In this document: positions 26,341-34,566 of the stretch, one piece after another
How positions within the stretch are numbered: the stretch's first letter is position 1
How the letters are laid out: every line of letters starts with the position of its first letter
Assembly: GCF_002237595.1 (NCBI RefSeq)
Contig: NZ_CP022529.1
Coordinates: 930,001 to 994,000, forward strand
Origin: Labrenzia sp. VG12
GTDB taxonomy: Bacteria > Pseudomonadota > Alphaproteobacteria > Rhizobiales > Stappiaceae
Length of the DNA stretch: 64,000 nt
Direction: 5' to 3'
Position numbers and translations under genes: made by a program
Notes under the pieces: model-generated
Told to the model about the DNA's origin: nothing
The model's database searches: none
Seen by the model: the letters and a program-made list of their open reading frames with translations, nothing else

Positions 26341-27231
26341 ATGACGAATTATCCCATTGCACTTTGGTCTTTCAATCTTGGCCGCGCGCCCGGGTCTGTT
26401 GCTGACTTCGCAGCCCAGATCGAGGAGGGGCTGCAACGCGCGGCCGCCGCTGGTGCAAAGCTTCTTCTGCTGCCGGAATACGTGAATGAATGCTGCCTGG
26501 CCTTCAAACCGGCTGGCTTGCGTCCGGATCAGGAAATGGATTTTCTGGCCGATGCGGCGCAGGAACTGATCCCCCATCTGTCGCCCTTGCCTCAAAAACA
26601 TGGTGTTTCACTGCTTGTCGGTACAGTTCCGGTGAAGGCACCGAATGGCATCACCAACACGGCGATACTTTTGACGGCGGATGGCCGGGAGATTCTCCAG
26701 GACAAATTGTGCCTGACGCCTTTCGAGCAAAGTTCTGACACCTGGAGCCTGACACCGGGCACAGAACTGAAGGTGTTTGAACTCGATGGCCTCAAAATGG
26801 CAATCCTGATCTGTCTGGATGTGGAAATGCCGGCGCTGAGCAGCCTGCTGGCCCGTCAGGAAATCGACCTTCTGCTGGTTCCGTCCATGACGGAAATGCT
26901 GTCCGGCTATCACCGTGTCTTTGGCTGCGCCAAGGCGCGGGCTGTAGAGTTGATGTGCGCGGTCGCCGCCTGCGGCGTGGTCGGGGCGTCGAAGGGGACA
27001 ACGCAGAACGAATCAAACGTGTCCGGCGCGGCGCTCTATTTGCCTTGTGAGGAAGCGTTCGGGTTTACCGGGATCGGCGCAGAAATCGCGCCGACGGACG
27101 GCAAGGAAGGCGAAGAGCCGTTTCTCATGGCTGAGGTTCCGCTTCAGCAACTGAGAGACCTCAGGTCAGGAAAAGCCGAGGTTTGGCCGGGCGCATGGAC
27201 TGCCGATCATGTGAGTGTTTTAGCAGGCTAA
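26341..27231 (+). CDS. Carbon-nitrogen hydrolase (nitrilase superfamily)
   Basis: 296 residues. The catalytic triad of the superfamily is visible: Glu in LLLLPEYVNE, Lys in ILQDKLCLTPFE and Cys in MAILICLDVEMP. Members hydrolyse amides, N-carbamoyl compounds or nitriles; the LCL...ICLDVE variant does not point to a specific branch such as omega-amidase or NAD synthetase. It is separated from the following Nudix gene by about 110 bases that contain a palindrome and a possible promoter, so it is likely an independent unit. Confidence 0.85.
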   Translation: MTNYPIALWSFNLGRAPGSVADFAAQIEEGLQRAAAAGAKLLLLPEYVNECCLAFKPAGLRPDQEMDFLADAAQELIPHLSPLPQKHGVSLLVGTVPVKAPNGITNTAILLTADGREILQDKLCLTPFEQSSDTWSLTPGTELKVFELDGLKMAILICLDVEMPALSSLLARQEIDLLLVPSMTEMLSGYHRVFGCAKARAVELMCAVAACGVVGASKGTTQNESNVSGAALYLPCEEAFGFTGIGAEIAPTDGKEGEEPFLMAEVPLQQLRDLRSGKAEVWPGAWTADHVSVLAG

Positions 27232-27265
27232 TAAAACCTCAGCGATTGTTAGGTTTGAAGCGACA

Positions 27266-27278
27266 TGCACATTGTGCA
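27266..27278. promoter_or_regulatory. Palindromic candidate operator upstream of Nudix-PiT module 1
   Basis: TGCACATTGTGCA is a perfect 6-1-6 palindrome whose centre is 73 bases before the Nudix ATG. A possible promoter follows at once: TTTACG (27287-27292), 17 bases, TATATA (27310-27315). The second module carries a related GCAC-N3-GTGCA element at nearly the same distance from its Nudix start (29568-29579). The conserved sequence and position suggest a shared regulator, as inference. Confidence 0.45.
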
Positions 27279-27344
27279 CTTTTGACTTTACGGAACCCCT
27301 CCGAATGTCTATATACCGGCCATCCGAAACAAGGTGATCCGGGA

Positions 27345-27830
27345 ATGGGTGTCGCTAAGGCAATAACAGCGCAGGAAGGCTCGTGGCTGCACGGTTTAAG
27401 TGGTTTGTTTGTCAAACCGCCCCGTTTGCAGATCGCGGCACTGTGCTTTCGCCCTGGTGACGGGGAGCCCGAGATCCTGCTTGTTTCCACGCGTGACACC
27501 GGGCGCTTGATCCTGCCCAAGGGCTGGCCCGAAACCGACCGGCCGGCAAGCGAGACGGCCCTATTGGAAGCCTATGAGGAGGCCGGGGTCGTTGGCGCGG
27601 CAGATCCGCGCCCGATCGGAAGTTTCCGGTCTTTCAAGGGGCTTGCGGACGGGATCAGGATCCGGACAAAGGTTCTGGTTTTCAAGATCCGTTTTGAGAA
27701 GCAGCTGAAGACCTTTCCGGAGATCGGTGAGCGGGAATGCCATTGGCTGCCGCTTTCGCAGGCGATGGAAAAGGCTGATGAACCGGCATTGAGACGGTTC
27801 TTGCGCAAGCACCGCACCGATCTCACCTGA
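27345..27830 (+). CDS. Nudix hydrolase (module 1)
   Basis: 161 residues from ATG 27345, which has AAGGTG eight bases upstream. Nudix fold with LQIAALCFRPG, LILPKGWPE and a Nudix box GWPETDRPASETALLEAYEE followed by AGV. The metal-binding EAYEEAG core (positions 16, 19 and 20 of the box) is intact, but canonical Glu7 is Arg and canonical Arg15 is Leu. The LPKGW form is that of diphosphoinositol-polyphosphate/Ap(n)A-type hydrolases. It precedes a PiT permease by 142 bases and has a close paralogue at 29643. I infer a role linked to phosphate metabolism. Confidence 0.88.
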   Translation: MGVAKAITAQEGSWLHGLSGLFVKPPRLQIAALCFRPGDGEPEILLVSTRDTGRLILPKGWPETDRPASETALLEAYEEAGVVGAADPRPIGSFRSFKGLADGIRIRTKVLVFKIRFEKQLKTFPEIGERECHWLPLSQAMEKADEPALRRFLRKHRTDLT

Positions 27831-27972
27831 ACCGTCGAGGCCTTTCTCGTCCGATCGGCAATGATGACGCATCCTTGTCGCCAAGCCGTGCGACATTGGG
27901 TTTCCAGGCGATTTCAGGCACGCCCGGGATCCGACGAACAACAAGAATGGAATAAACGGTGAGGCCGACTGG

Positions 27973-29487
27973 GTGCTGACAAACAGGGACCTGAAATCGA
28001 AGGGTCTTGACAAGGATCTCGACAGACTGGGGTTTTTGAGCGATGCAGCCGAAGCAATGGGACGCCGGCTGACGGGGCTCGGGCTGGCCGTGATTTTTCT
28101 GGGCCTGTGCGCCGCCATTGCCGCGACGCAGATCGTCTCGGACGACTTTTCCGACATCGTGATCCTTGTCAGCGCCAGCGCAATCGGCGGCTATATGGCG
28201 CTCAATATCGGGGCCAATGACGTTGCCAACAATGTCGCGCCGGCGGTCGGCGCACGCGTGATCACGCTCGGCGGAGCGCTTGTTCTGGCGGCAATCTGCG
28301 AGAGTGCAGGAGCACTCCTGGCCGGCGGGAGCGTGGTGACCACGGTGTCCAGCCAGATCCTCAGCCCGTCGGATGTTTCGCATAACTTTGTCTTCATGCA
28401 GGCGATGCTGACGGCGATGGCTGCAGCGGCCCTCTGGATCAATTTTGCGACGGTTATCGGGGCGCCGGTGTCAACGACGCATTCGATTATCGGTGGCGTG
28501 GTCGGGGCCGGGATTGCAGCAAGCAGCTTTGGCGCCATCAACTGGACCACGGTGTCGACGATTGCAGCTTCCTGGGTGTTTACACCGGTTCTGGGAGGCA
28601 TCATCGGGGCAGCCCTCATTGCGTTCATCAATGCCCGGGTCGTCTATACCGCCAACAGGATCGTGGCCGCGCGGTTCTGGTTGCCGATTTTGCTTGGGCT
28701 CATGGGGGCGACGTTCACGGCCTTCATCATGCTCAAGACGTCCAATCGTTTCTTCACTGCTCCCGGCTGGGTGTCACCGGTGCTGTCTGTCTTCATCGGC
28801 CTTCTGATCTGGTCGCTCTACCGGCGCCTGGTCTATTCCCAGACAGGTGCAATGGAAGACAGTGCGCGTGCGCTCCGGAACCTGTTTGCCGTTCCGCTGA
28901 TGGTAACCGCCGGTCTGTTGTCGTTTGCCCATGGGGCCAATGATGTTGCCAATGCCATCGGGCCCCTGGCGGCCATCGTGCTCAGCCTGTCCTCCGACTT
29001 TCCGGACCTGGTGTTCTGGTATCTGGGCTCGCTCAACCCCGTTGTTCCCTTGTGGGTGAGCGCTGTTGGCGCCTTCGGCATCTCCGCAGGTCTTCTGCTG
29101 TTCGGGCGGCGGCTCATCACCGTTGTCGGCAAGAAAGTCACCAAGCTGAACCCGGTCCGGGCCTTCTGCATCACCCTGGCCACGGCCGCCACTGTTCTGG
29201 GAGCTTCCGCTCTGGGGCTTCCCGTCTCCTCGACCCATATCGCGGTGGGGGGCCTGTTTGGCGTTGGTTTCTACCGGGAATGGTACCGGAACCGCTATTA
29301 CGCCGAAAACGGTGTGATGAAGCCGCGCAGGTTCTTGAAGAACCGAGAAGAGCGCCGGAGAAGACTGCTGGTGCGACGTGCCAACCTGCTCACGATTGTG
29401 GCAGCCTGGGCTGTCACGGTGCCCGCGTCAGCCATGCTGGCCGCGGGCCTGTTTCACCTGTTGAGCCTTGTGATGTCGGTCGGTTGA
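27973..29487 (+). CDS. Inorganic phosphate transporter, PiT family (module 1)
   Basis: 504 residues, GTG start at 27973. The two PiT signature repeats are present: ALNIGANDVANNVAPAVGAR near residue 75 and LSFAHGANDVANAIGPLAA near residue 317. APVSTTHSIIGGVVGAG and LPVSSTHIAVGGLFGVGF are the duplicated substrate-site loops. PiT proteins carry metal-phosphate with H+ or Na+. It has a distinctive cytoplasmic N-terminus (LDKDLDRLGFLSDAAEAMGR) shared with the second copy at 30235. It has no phoU-like partner; the Nudix gene occupies the upstream position. Confidence 0.94.
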   Translation: MLTNRDLKSKGLDKDLDRLGFLSDAAEAMGRRLTGLGLAVIFLGLCAAIAATQIVSDDFSDIVILVSASAIGGYMALNIGANDVANNVAPAVGARVITLGGALVLAAICESAGALLAGGSVVTTVSSQILSPSDVSHNFVFMQAMLTAMAAAALWINFATVIGAPVSTTHSIIGGVVGAGIAASSFGAINWTTVSTIAASWVFTPVLGGIIGAALIAFINARVVYTANRIVAARFWLPILLGLMGATFTAFIMLKTSNRFFTAPGWVSPVLSVFIGLLIWSLYRRLVYSQTGAMEDSARALRNLFAVPLMVTAGLLSFAHGANDVANAIGPLAAIVLSLSSDFPDLVFWYLGSLNPVVPLWVSAVGAFGISAGLLLFGRRLITVVGKKVTKLNPVRAFCITLATAATVLGASALGLPVSSTHIAVGGLFGVGFYREWYRNRYYAENGVMKPRRFLKNREERRRRLLVRRANLLTIVAAWAVTVPASAMLAAGLFHLLSLVMSVG

Positions 29488-29567
29488 CCAATCGCGCCAG
29501 AAGCGTTGAGCGAATGCCGGGCCATTTGCTTGGGGCCACCAACCCGGTGTGTGTCAGGGTCAAAAGA

Positions 29568-29579
29568 GCACTCAGTGCA
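29568..29579. promoter_or_regulatory. Palindromic candidate operator upstream of Nudix-PiT module 2
   Basis: GCACTCAGTGC is a 4-3-4 palindrome (29568-29578) followed by A. It matches 9 of 13 aligned positions of the element upstream of module 1, including GCAC and GTGCA. It ends 64 bases before the Nudix ATG, against 67 in module 1. A weak promoter-like TTTTCC, 17 bases, TATCCT follows at 29580-29608. Confidence 0.4.
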
Positions 29580-29642
29580 TTTTCCTGATGGCGTGTTTCT
29601 GGTATCCTTCAGGGTTCAGACCAACAAATCCAAAAAGACATC

Positions 29643-30128
29643 ATGGCATTTTCGTATTCAGGACCGGACTACAGGCCTTCTCTTCTGCAAAGCGTTCTCG
29701 CGATGTTTCGCCGGCCGGCGCGCTTGCAGATCGCGGCCCTTTGCCACCGCATGCGAGAGGGCAAGGTAGAGGTGCTGCTGGTCACCTCAAAATCGACACG
29801 CCGCTGGATCTTGCCAAAAGGGTGGCCCATCCTCTCCCGGAGAGCCCATCGAACCGCGGCAATCGAAGCGTTTGAGGAAGCCGGTGTGACCGGCAGGGTG
29901 CACAAGAATCCCTTTGCCAGCTTTTCCTCCTACAAGGGTGGAGAGGCTGGATTGAAACTGCGAACGGAAATTCTTGTGTTTCTGGTCGATGTCGAAAGTG
30001 AAGCGGAAGAGTTTCCCGACTCGGCAGAGCGCGACGTTCGATGGGTGTCGATCAAGGATGCTGTCAGAATGACCAATGAGCCTGGCCTGATTGACGTCTT
30101 TCGTAAGCTTAATCACTTATACGGCTAA
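29643..30128 (+). CDS. Nudix hydrolase (module 2)
   Basis: 161 residues, the same length as the module 1 copy and clearly paralogous (RRPARLQIAALCHR against KPPRLQIAALCFR; ILPKGWPI; FEEAGVTG; similar SFxSxKG and ERxxxW positions). The Nudix box GWPILSRRAHRTAAIEAFEE then AGV again keeps Glu16, Glu19 and Glu20, while box Glu7 is Arg and Arg15 is Ile. The PiT gene follows 106 bases downstream. Start ATG has only a poor ribosome site. Confidence 0.87.
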   Translation: MAFSYSGPDYRPSLLQSVLAMFRRPARLQIAALCHRMREGKVEVLLVTSKSTRRWILPKGWPILSRRAHRTAAIEAFEEAGVTGRVHKNPFASFSSYKGGEAGLKLRTEILVFLVDVESEAEEFPDSAERDVRWVSIKDAVRMTNEPGLIDVFRKLNHLYG

Positions 30129-30234
30129 GAAAATTTGTCCGTTCCACGCGCTTCCGGTTGACCTTTGCGAGCGATTGTTTAAGGCAAACGCCAAACGAGA
30201 CCGTCCGGCGTCTCCGACAGGATGCCGGTAAGCC

Positions 30235-31743
30235 GTGAACTGGATTGCCATGCGGAATTTGAAGAAGCCGACGCTCGACAAGGATCTCGACAAGTTCAGC
30301 TACATGGAAGAGGCGGCCGGGTCTCTCGGGCGCGGGCTGATCGCGCCTGGCATCGCACTGGTGTTCATTGTGCTTTGTGCGTTGGGAGCTGGGGCATCTA
30401 TGTCCGGAACGCCCGGCGCGGTTGTCATCGTCGCAGCTGCCGCCATTGGTGCTTACATGGCACTGAACATCGGTGCCAACGACGTTGCCAACAACGTCGG
30501 GCCAGCTGTTGGATCACGCGCCATGACGCTGGTGACGGCGCTGATTATCGCGGCCGTCTTCGAAAGTGCCGGTGCGCTGATCGCAGGCGGCGACGTTGTC
30601 GGGACGATTTCAAAAGGCATTATCAGTCCGGATTCGATTGCAAGCTCGAGCGTGTTCATGGCCGCGATGATGGCGGCTCTCGTCTCTTCAGCACTCTGGA
30701 TCAATCTCGCCACATGGATCGGCGCCCCGGTATCCACCACCCATTCCATTGTCGGCGGCGTGATGGGGGCGGGGATTGCAGCGGCCGGATTTGGCGCAGT
30801 CAATTGGGTGACAATGGGCAGCATTGCTGCCAGCTGGGTGATTTCGCCGTTTCTTGGCGGTCTGATCGCAGCCGGTTTTCTCGCCTTCATCAAGTCCGTC
30901 ATCATCTACCAGGACGACAAGATCGCAGCAGCGCGCAAATGGGTGCCGGTCCTGATCGGGGTCATGGCCGGGGCCTTTGCCAGCTATCTCGCTCTGAAAG
31001 GGCTCAAGAAGATCATCAAGATCGATCTCCCGCTGTCCCTGGTGTTGGGGAGCCTTGTCGGTCTTGCGGTCTGGTTTGCGGTGCGCCCACTCATAGACCG
31101 GCAGTCCCGGGGGCTTGAAAATCGAAACCAGTCCCTGCGCATCCTGTTTTCCATTCCCCTTGTATGTTCGGCGGCCTTGCTCTCCTTCGCTCACGGAGCG
31201 AACGACGTGGCAAACGCGGTGGGGCCTCTTGCTGCCATCGTTCACACTGCCGAACTGGGAGAAGTGGCGACCAAGGTGAGCATTCCGCTTTGGGTCATGG
31301 CGGTCGGTGCGTTCGGCATCTCGTTTGGCCTGCTGTTGTTCGGGCCCAAACTCATCAACATGGTCGGTCAGCAGATCACCAAGCTGAACCCGATGCGCGC
31401 CTATTGCGTGTCCCTCTCGGCGGCCATCACGGTCATCATTGCCTCCGGTCTCGGCCTACCGGTCAGTTCCACTCATATTGCAGTTGGGGCTGTCTTCGGC
31501 GTCGGGTTTTTCCGCGAATGGTATACCGAACGCTCCAAGCGCCGCCTGGACTACGTGAACAAGCACCAGTCCGCCGGCGGCCGGCAGGTACGGCCAATCC
31601 GCAATCGTGAGGAACAGGCCCGTCGCCACTTGGTTCGGCGGGCCCACTTCATGACCATCGTTGCAGCATGGATCGTGACGGTTCCGGCCGCGGCGGTCCT
31701 GTCCGGTGCACTCTATTTCGTGATGATCAAGCTCATCGGCTGA
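30235..31743 (+). CDS. Inorganic phosphate transporter, PiT family (module 2)
   Basis: 502 residues, paralogue of the permease at 27973. It has the same N-terminal cytoplasmic segment (TLDKDLDKFSYMEEAAGSLG), the two PiT signatures (LNIGANDVANNVGPAVGSR and LSFAHGANDVANAVGPLAA), THSIVGGVMGAGIAA and LPVSSTHIAVGAVFGVGF. Both copies end in a basic loop and a final helix pair (NREEQARRHLVRRAHFMTIV). GTG 30235 is used; ATG 30250 is an alternative start. Both copies keep intact signatures, so the duplication looks functional rather than decaying. Confidence 0.94.
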   Translation: MNWIAMRNLKKPTLDKDLDKFSYMEEAAGSLGRGLIAPGIALVFIVLCALGAGASMSGTPGAVVIVAAAAIGAYMALNIGANDVANNVGPAVGSRAMTLVTALIIAAVFESAGALIAGGDVVGTISKGIISPDSIASSSVFMAAMMAALVSSALWINLATWIGAPVSTTHSIVGGVMGAGIAAAGFGAVNWVTMGSIAASWVISPFLGGLIAAGFLAFIKSVIIYQDDKIAAARKWVPVLIGVMAGAFASYLALKGLKKIIKIDLPLSLVLGSLVGLAVWFAVRPLIDRQSRGLENRNQSLRILFSIPLVCSAALLSFAHGANDVANAVGPLAAIVHTAELGEVATKVSIPLWVMAVGAFGISFGLLLFGPKLINMVGQQITKLNPMRAYCVSLSAAITVIIASGLGLPVSSTHIAVGAVFGVGFFREWYTERSKRRLDYVNKHQSAGGRQVRPIRNREEQARRHLVRRAHFMTIVAAWIVTVPAAAVLSGALYFVMIKLIG

Positions 31744-31757
31744 CGAAACAGGACCGT

Positions 31758-32477
31758 CTAGCGGGACGCCAGGTGTCCTGCCGGTTCAAGCGTCAGATGG
31801 GCCCAGACCGGCAAATGGTCCGAAGCAACACGCGCCGTCTTGGACTTGTGAACGCCTGCCTTCTCGACGGTGAATTCGGGGCTGGTGATGATCCGGTCCA
31901 GGCTGCCGACGGGCAGGGGGCTGGGGAAACTCCGGCCAGGCGTTGTCACCTCGTAATGTTGCTCGAACAGCTTGATGCTGCCGGCCGTATCCCGCCATTC
32001 GTTCAGGTCCCCGATCAGGACGGTCGGCAGGTAGTCGAGATGTTCGTGCAGCTGGTGCATCAGCGAAGTGATCTGTTTCTTGCGGAAATGGCCGACCAGG
32101 CTGAGATGCATGGCAGCGACGCGGATCTTTTCACCACCAACCTGCAGATCAACGGCGACTGCGCCGCGTGGTTCGAGTTTCGGCAGGTCGATCCGCCGAT
32201 GGTCGAGAATTCCGATCGAATTGCGGACCAGAATGGCATTGCCGTGCCAGCCCAGGCTTCGGTCTCGGGTCGCGAAATGCACAGGCCGGTAGTCGGTTTC
32301 CGCAAGAATGCTTTGCGGGTCGATTGTGCTTTCTCGAGGCCCGAAACGCTTGTCGGCTTCCTGCAGGGCCAGGATGTCACAATCCAGTTCCTGGATAACT
32401 TTCAGCGTCCGGTCCGGACGGCGGCGGGCATCGACACCGATAGCCTTTTGTATGTTGTAGGATCCGATTTTCAGCAT
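31758..32477 (-). CDS. Endonuclease/exonuclease/phosphatase family protein
   Basis: 239 residues covering one full EEP domain: LKIGSYNIQKAIG (Asn), ILALQEAD (metal Glu), AAMHLSLVG (His), VLIGDLNEWRD (Asp/Asn), SLDRIITS and ASDHLPVWAHL (catalytic Asp-His). Family members include DNA repair endonucleases, sphingomyelinases and phosphoinositide phosphatases. Small single-domain versions such as this are often near phospholipase D or membrane genes, but nothing here fixes the substrate. It is convergent with the second PiT gene, with 14 bases between stops. Confidence 0.85.
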   Translation of the reverse strand: MLKIGSYNIQKAIGVDARRRPDRTLKVIQELDCDILALQEADKRFGPRESTIDPQSILAETDYRPVHFATRDRSLGWHGNAILVRNSIGILDHRRIDLPKLEPRGAVAVDLQVGGEKIRVAAMHLSLVGHFRKKQITSLMHQLHEHLDYLPTVLIGDLNEWRDTAGSIKLFEQHYEVTTPGRSFPSPLPVGSLDRIITSPEFTVEKAGVHKSKTARVASDHLPVWAHLTLEPAGHLASR

Positions 32478-32551
32478 GTCAGTCAGGTATGGCGGGCGTA
32501 TGGGGGCTGATGCAAGCAGGATGACGGGTGGCCGCCTCTATTGCGGCAAAT

Positions 32552-33913
32552 TTAGGCAGCTTTGTGCTGGTCCATGCGTTCGGTTGCTTTCTTCAGGGCG
32601 TCGAAACAGGTCTTGTCGAGACCGGTGCCGACATCTCCTTCCATAATGCCGAGGGCCTTGGGCAAGGGCATTGGCCCGCGATACGGCCTCTCGGCTGTCA
32701 GGGCGTCGAAAATGTCGGCGGTGGTCACGATCCGCGTTTCCATTGAGATCCGGCTCGCTGTCAGACCGTCAGGATAGCCGCGGCCATCCAGTTTTTCATG
32801 ATGTCCGCGCGCAATCGGCGACAGATCGGCGAAGCTCTCGATCCGGGAGAGGATCTCGTCGGAATAGACCGGGTGCATGCGGATCTGCTGCCATTCCTGA
32901 TCATCGAGTTTACCTGGTTTGTCGAGCACCGAGTTGCTGACCCCGAGCTTGCCGATATCGTGCAAAAGCGCAGTGCGTTTCAGAAGCTGTCGGTCACGGG
33001 TGCCATATCCCAGTTCTTCCGCGATCATGTCGGTGTAAAGGGTGACCCGTTCGCTGTGTCCGGCCGTGAACGGGCTCTTGCTGTCGATCACAAGCGCAAA
33101 TCCGTGGGCGATGTCATCCAGCTGGCTTTCGTCCGCAAACCTGAGATGTTGAGCCGGTTCCAGTCCATAGACGACGGCATCGATCCCCTCGGAATGCAGC
33201 GTCGTCCAGAAGTCCGGATCGCGGGCAACAATTTCTGCAGCTTCCACCAGAGCGGGATCGAACCAGCTGCCAGACCGGTCTCGCAGTTCCTGGAGTGCGC
33301 CATCGGGGCCGGAATGGATCTGAAAGACGTCCATCACCTGCGCCAGCAGGGCAATCTGGGCGAAGACCGGGATCGTGGTACCTTTCAGACCAGCTGGCCG
33401 ACCACCACCGTCCCAATGCTCATCCAGACTGTAGATGCCGTCAACGACCGGCTCCGAGAAGTGCATCTGCCGGGCGATGTCGGCGCCGCGCTGGCACCGC
33501 GTCTCGATCATCTCGTTGGCAATGTCCCCGCCATTTTGCAGGATGTTGACGATGGCCCGCACGCGCTCGGCAAAACCGTGTTTCAGTCCGGTATGGCCGA
33601 GCACGAACCGCAACGCGGCCGGCAGACTGTCGCTGATGGTCTTGTAGTCGTGTTTGAAGGTCAGGTCGTCTGTCAGGTAGAGTTCACAGATCCGGGCCGC
33701 ATTGCTGGAGCAGCCGAGGTCCTTCAGAAGCAGCGTGTAGTAGAGATCGCTCAAGAGGGCGTCGCTCAATCCGATCTGCCGGCCGACATGAATGCCAATC
33801 CAGCAGCACCGCACGCAGTGGCCGCGCGGCTGGCCTTCGGTGATGTCGAGAGCGTGGCTGAGAGCGCCGAGCAGTTCCGCCAGTCGAAGCTGTTTCGTGA
33901 CGTGATCGGACAT
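32552..33913 (-). CDS. HD-GYP domain protein with a second, degenerate HD domain
   Basis: 453 residues from ATG 33913 (AAGGA upstream; the TTG at 33922 is less likely). The C-terminal half is a complete HD-GYP c-di-GMP phosphodiesterase: TAGHSERVTLYTDMIAEELG, LLHDIGKLGVSN, ARGHHEKLDGRGYPDGL and IVTTADIFDALTAERPYR. The N-terminal half appears to be a second copy that has lost key residues: LLLKDLGCSS replaces LLHDIGKLG, and DEHWDGGGRPAGL replaces the HHE...GYP segment, followed by ALLAQVMDVF. There is no membrane segment. It lies 78 bases after soxG on the same strand. Confidence 0.88.
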   Translation of the reverse strand: MSDHVTKQLRLAELLGALSHALDITEGQPRGHCVRCCWIGIHVGRQIGLSDALLSDLYYTLLLKDLGCSSNAARICELYLTDDLTFKHDYKTISDSLPAALRFVLGHTGLKHGFAERVRAIVNILQNGGDIANEMIETRCQRGADIARQMHFSEPVVDGIYSLDEHWDGGGRPAGLKGTTIPVFAQIALLAQVMDVFQIHSGPDGALQELRDRSGSWFDPALVEAAEIVARDPDFWTTLHSEGIDAVVYGLEPAQHLRFADESQLDDIAHGFALVIDSKSPFTAGHSERVTLYTDMIAEELGYGTRDRQLLKRTALLHDIGKLGVSNSVLDKPGKLDDQEWQQIRMHPVYSDEILSRIESFADLSPIARGHHEKLDGRGYPDGLTASRISMETRIVTTADIFDALTAERPYRGPMPLPKALGIMEGDVGTGLDKTCFDALKKATERMDQHKAA

Positions 33914-33990
33914 GAACGGCAATCCTTGCAGAACCTAAAGGTCCGCAAGGATTGCAGGGCTTTGTTAAGATGTGGTGTTTCGCGCCGTGT

Positions 33991-34566
33991 TTATGCGGCC
34001 TGCAGCTCCTGCGCCGACTGCACCAGCAGGCCGGCAACATAGTCCATGAAGGACACCCAAGCCTCGACCATGAACGTGTCCGGGCCGGTGCGCCAGAGCA
34101 GCACCGGTGCCTTGTGGAAGACGGTCCGCGTGACGGTGCCGACCGGAAAGGCGTCCAGCGTCAGGTCGATGAAGATGCCGGTATTGAGCAACCACTCGGC
34201 CTTGCTGCCGCTGACGATCACGGCCAGCGAACGATGGGACACATCCACCAGGGCGTGAGGTGTGTCGCCAAGTTTGCTCTCGATCGCCTGGAAGACTGTG
34301 TCCAGCTCTTCTTCAGGCGCCAGCAAGGTCCATTCATCCGGCCCCATCCAGAGGGCAGCCCGTTTCGGGGCCGTCTCGCAGGCCATTGGCTTAACTGGAA
34401 GCGACACACCAAAGGCCTCGCCCGCAGCCTTGAGAGAGGCTTCCCGGCCGCGATAGGAGAGGCGGGTGACAGGCACTGCCTTCAGGATCGACACGTCTGT
34501 CAGGCTGAGGAGCGGGTTTTCGCCGGCGTCCGGCGTGATCAGGTCATATGCCACGAGATCAGACAT
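33991..34566 (-). CDS. soxG: Sarcosine oxidase gamma subunit
   Basis: 191 residues. Heterotetrameric sarcosine oxidase oxidatively demethylates sarcosine to glycine, passing the one-carbon unit to tetrahydrofolate or releasing formaldehyde. The gamma subunit is recognised by SLTDVSILKAVPVTRLSYRG, LWMGPDEWTLLAPEEE, ALVDVSHRSLAVIVSGSKAE and LNTGIFIDLTLDAFPVGTV, a GcvT-related fold. ATG 34566 overlaps the soxA stop by eight bases and has AGGAG upstream. Last gene of soxBDAG. Confidence 0.93.
   Translation of the reverse strand: MSDLVAYDLITPDAGENPLLSLTDVSILKAVPVTRLSYRGREASLKAAGEAFGVSLPVKPMACETAPKRAALWMGPDEWTLLAPEEELDTVFQAIESKLGDTPHALVDVSHRSLAVIVSGSKAEWLLNTGIFIDLTLDAFPVGTVTRTVFHKAPVLLWRTGPDTFMVEAWVSFMDYVAGLLVQSAQELQAA

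Noticed and set aside
32798..34042. Open frame of 414 codons on the plus strand
   Set aside because: Antisense to the HD-GYP gene; product has no family-like sequence.
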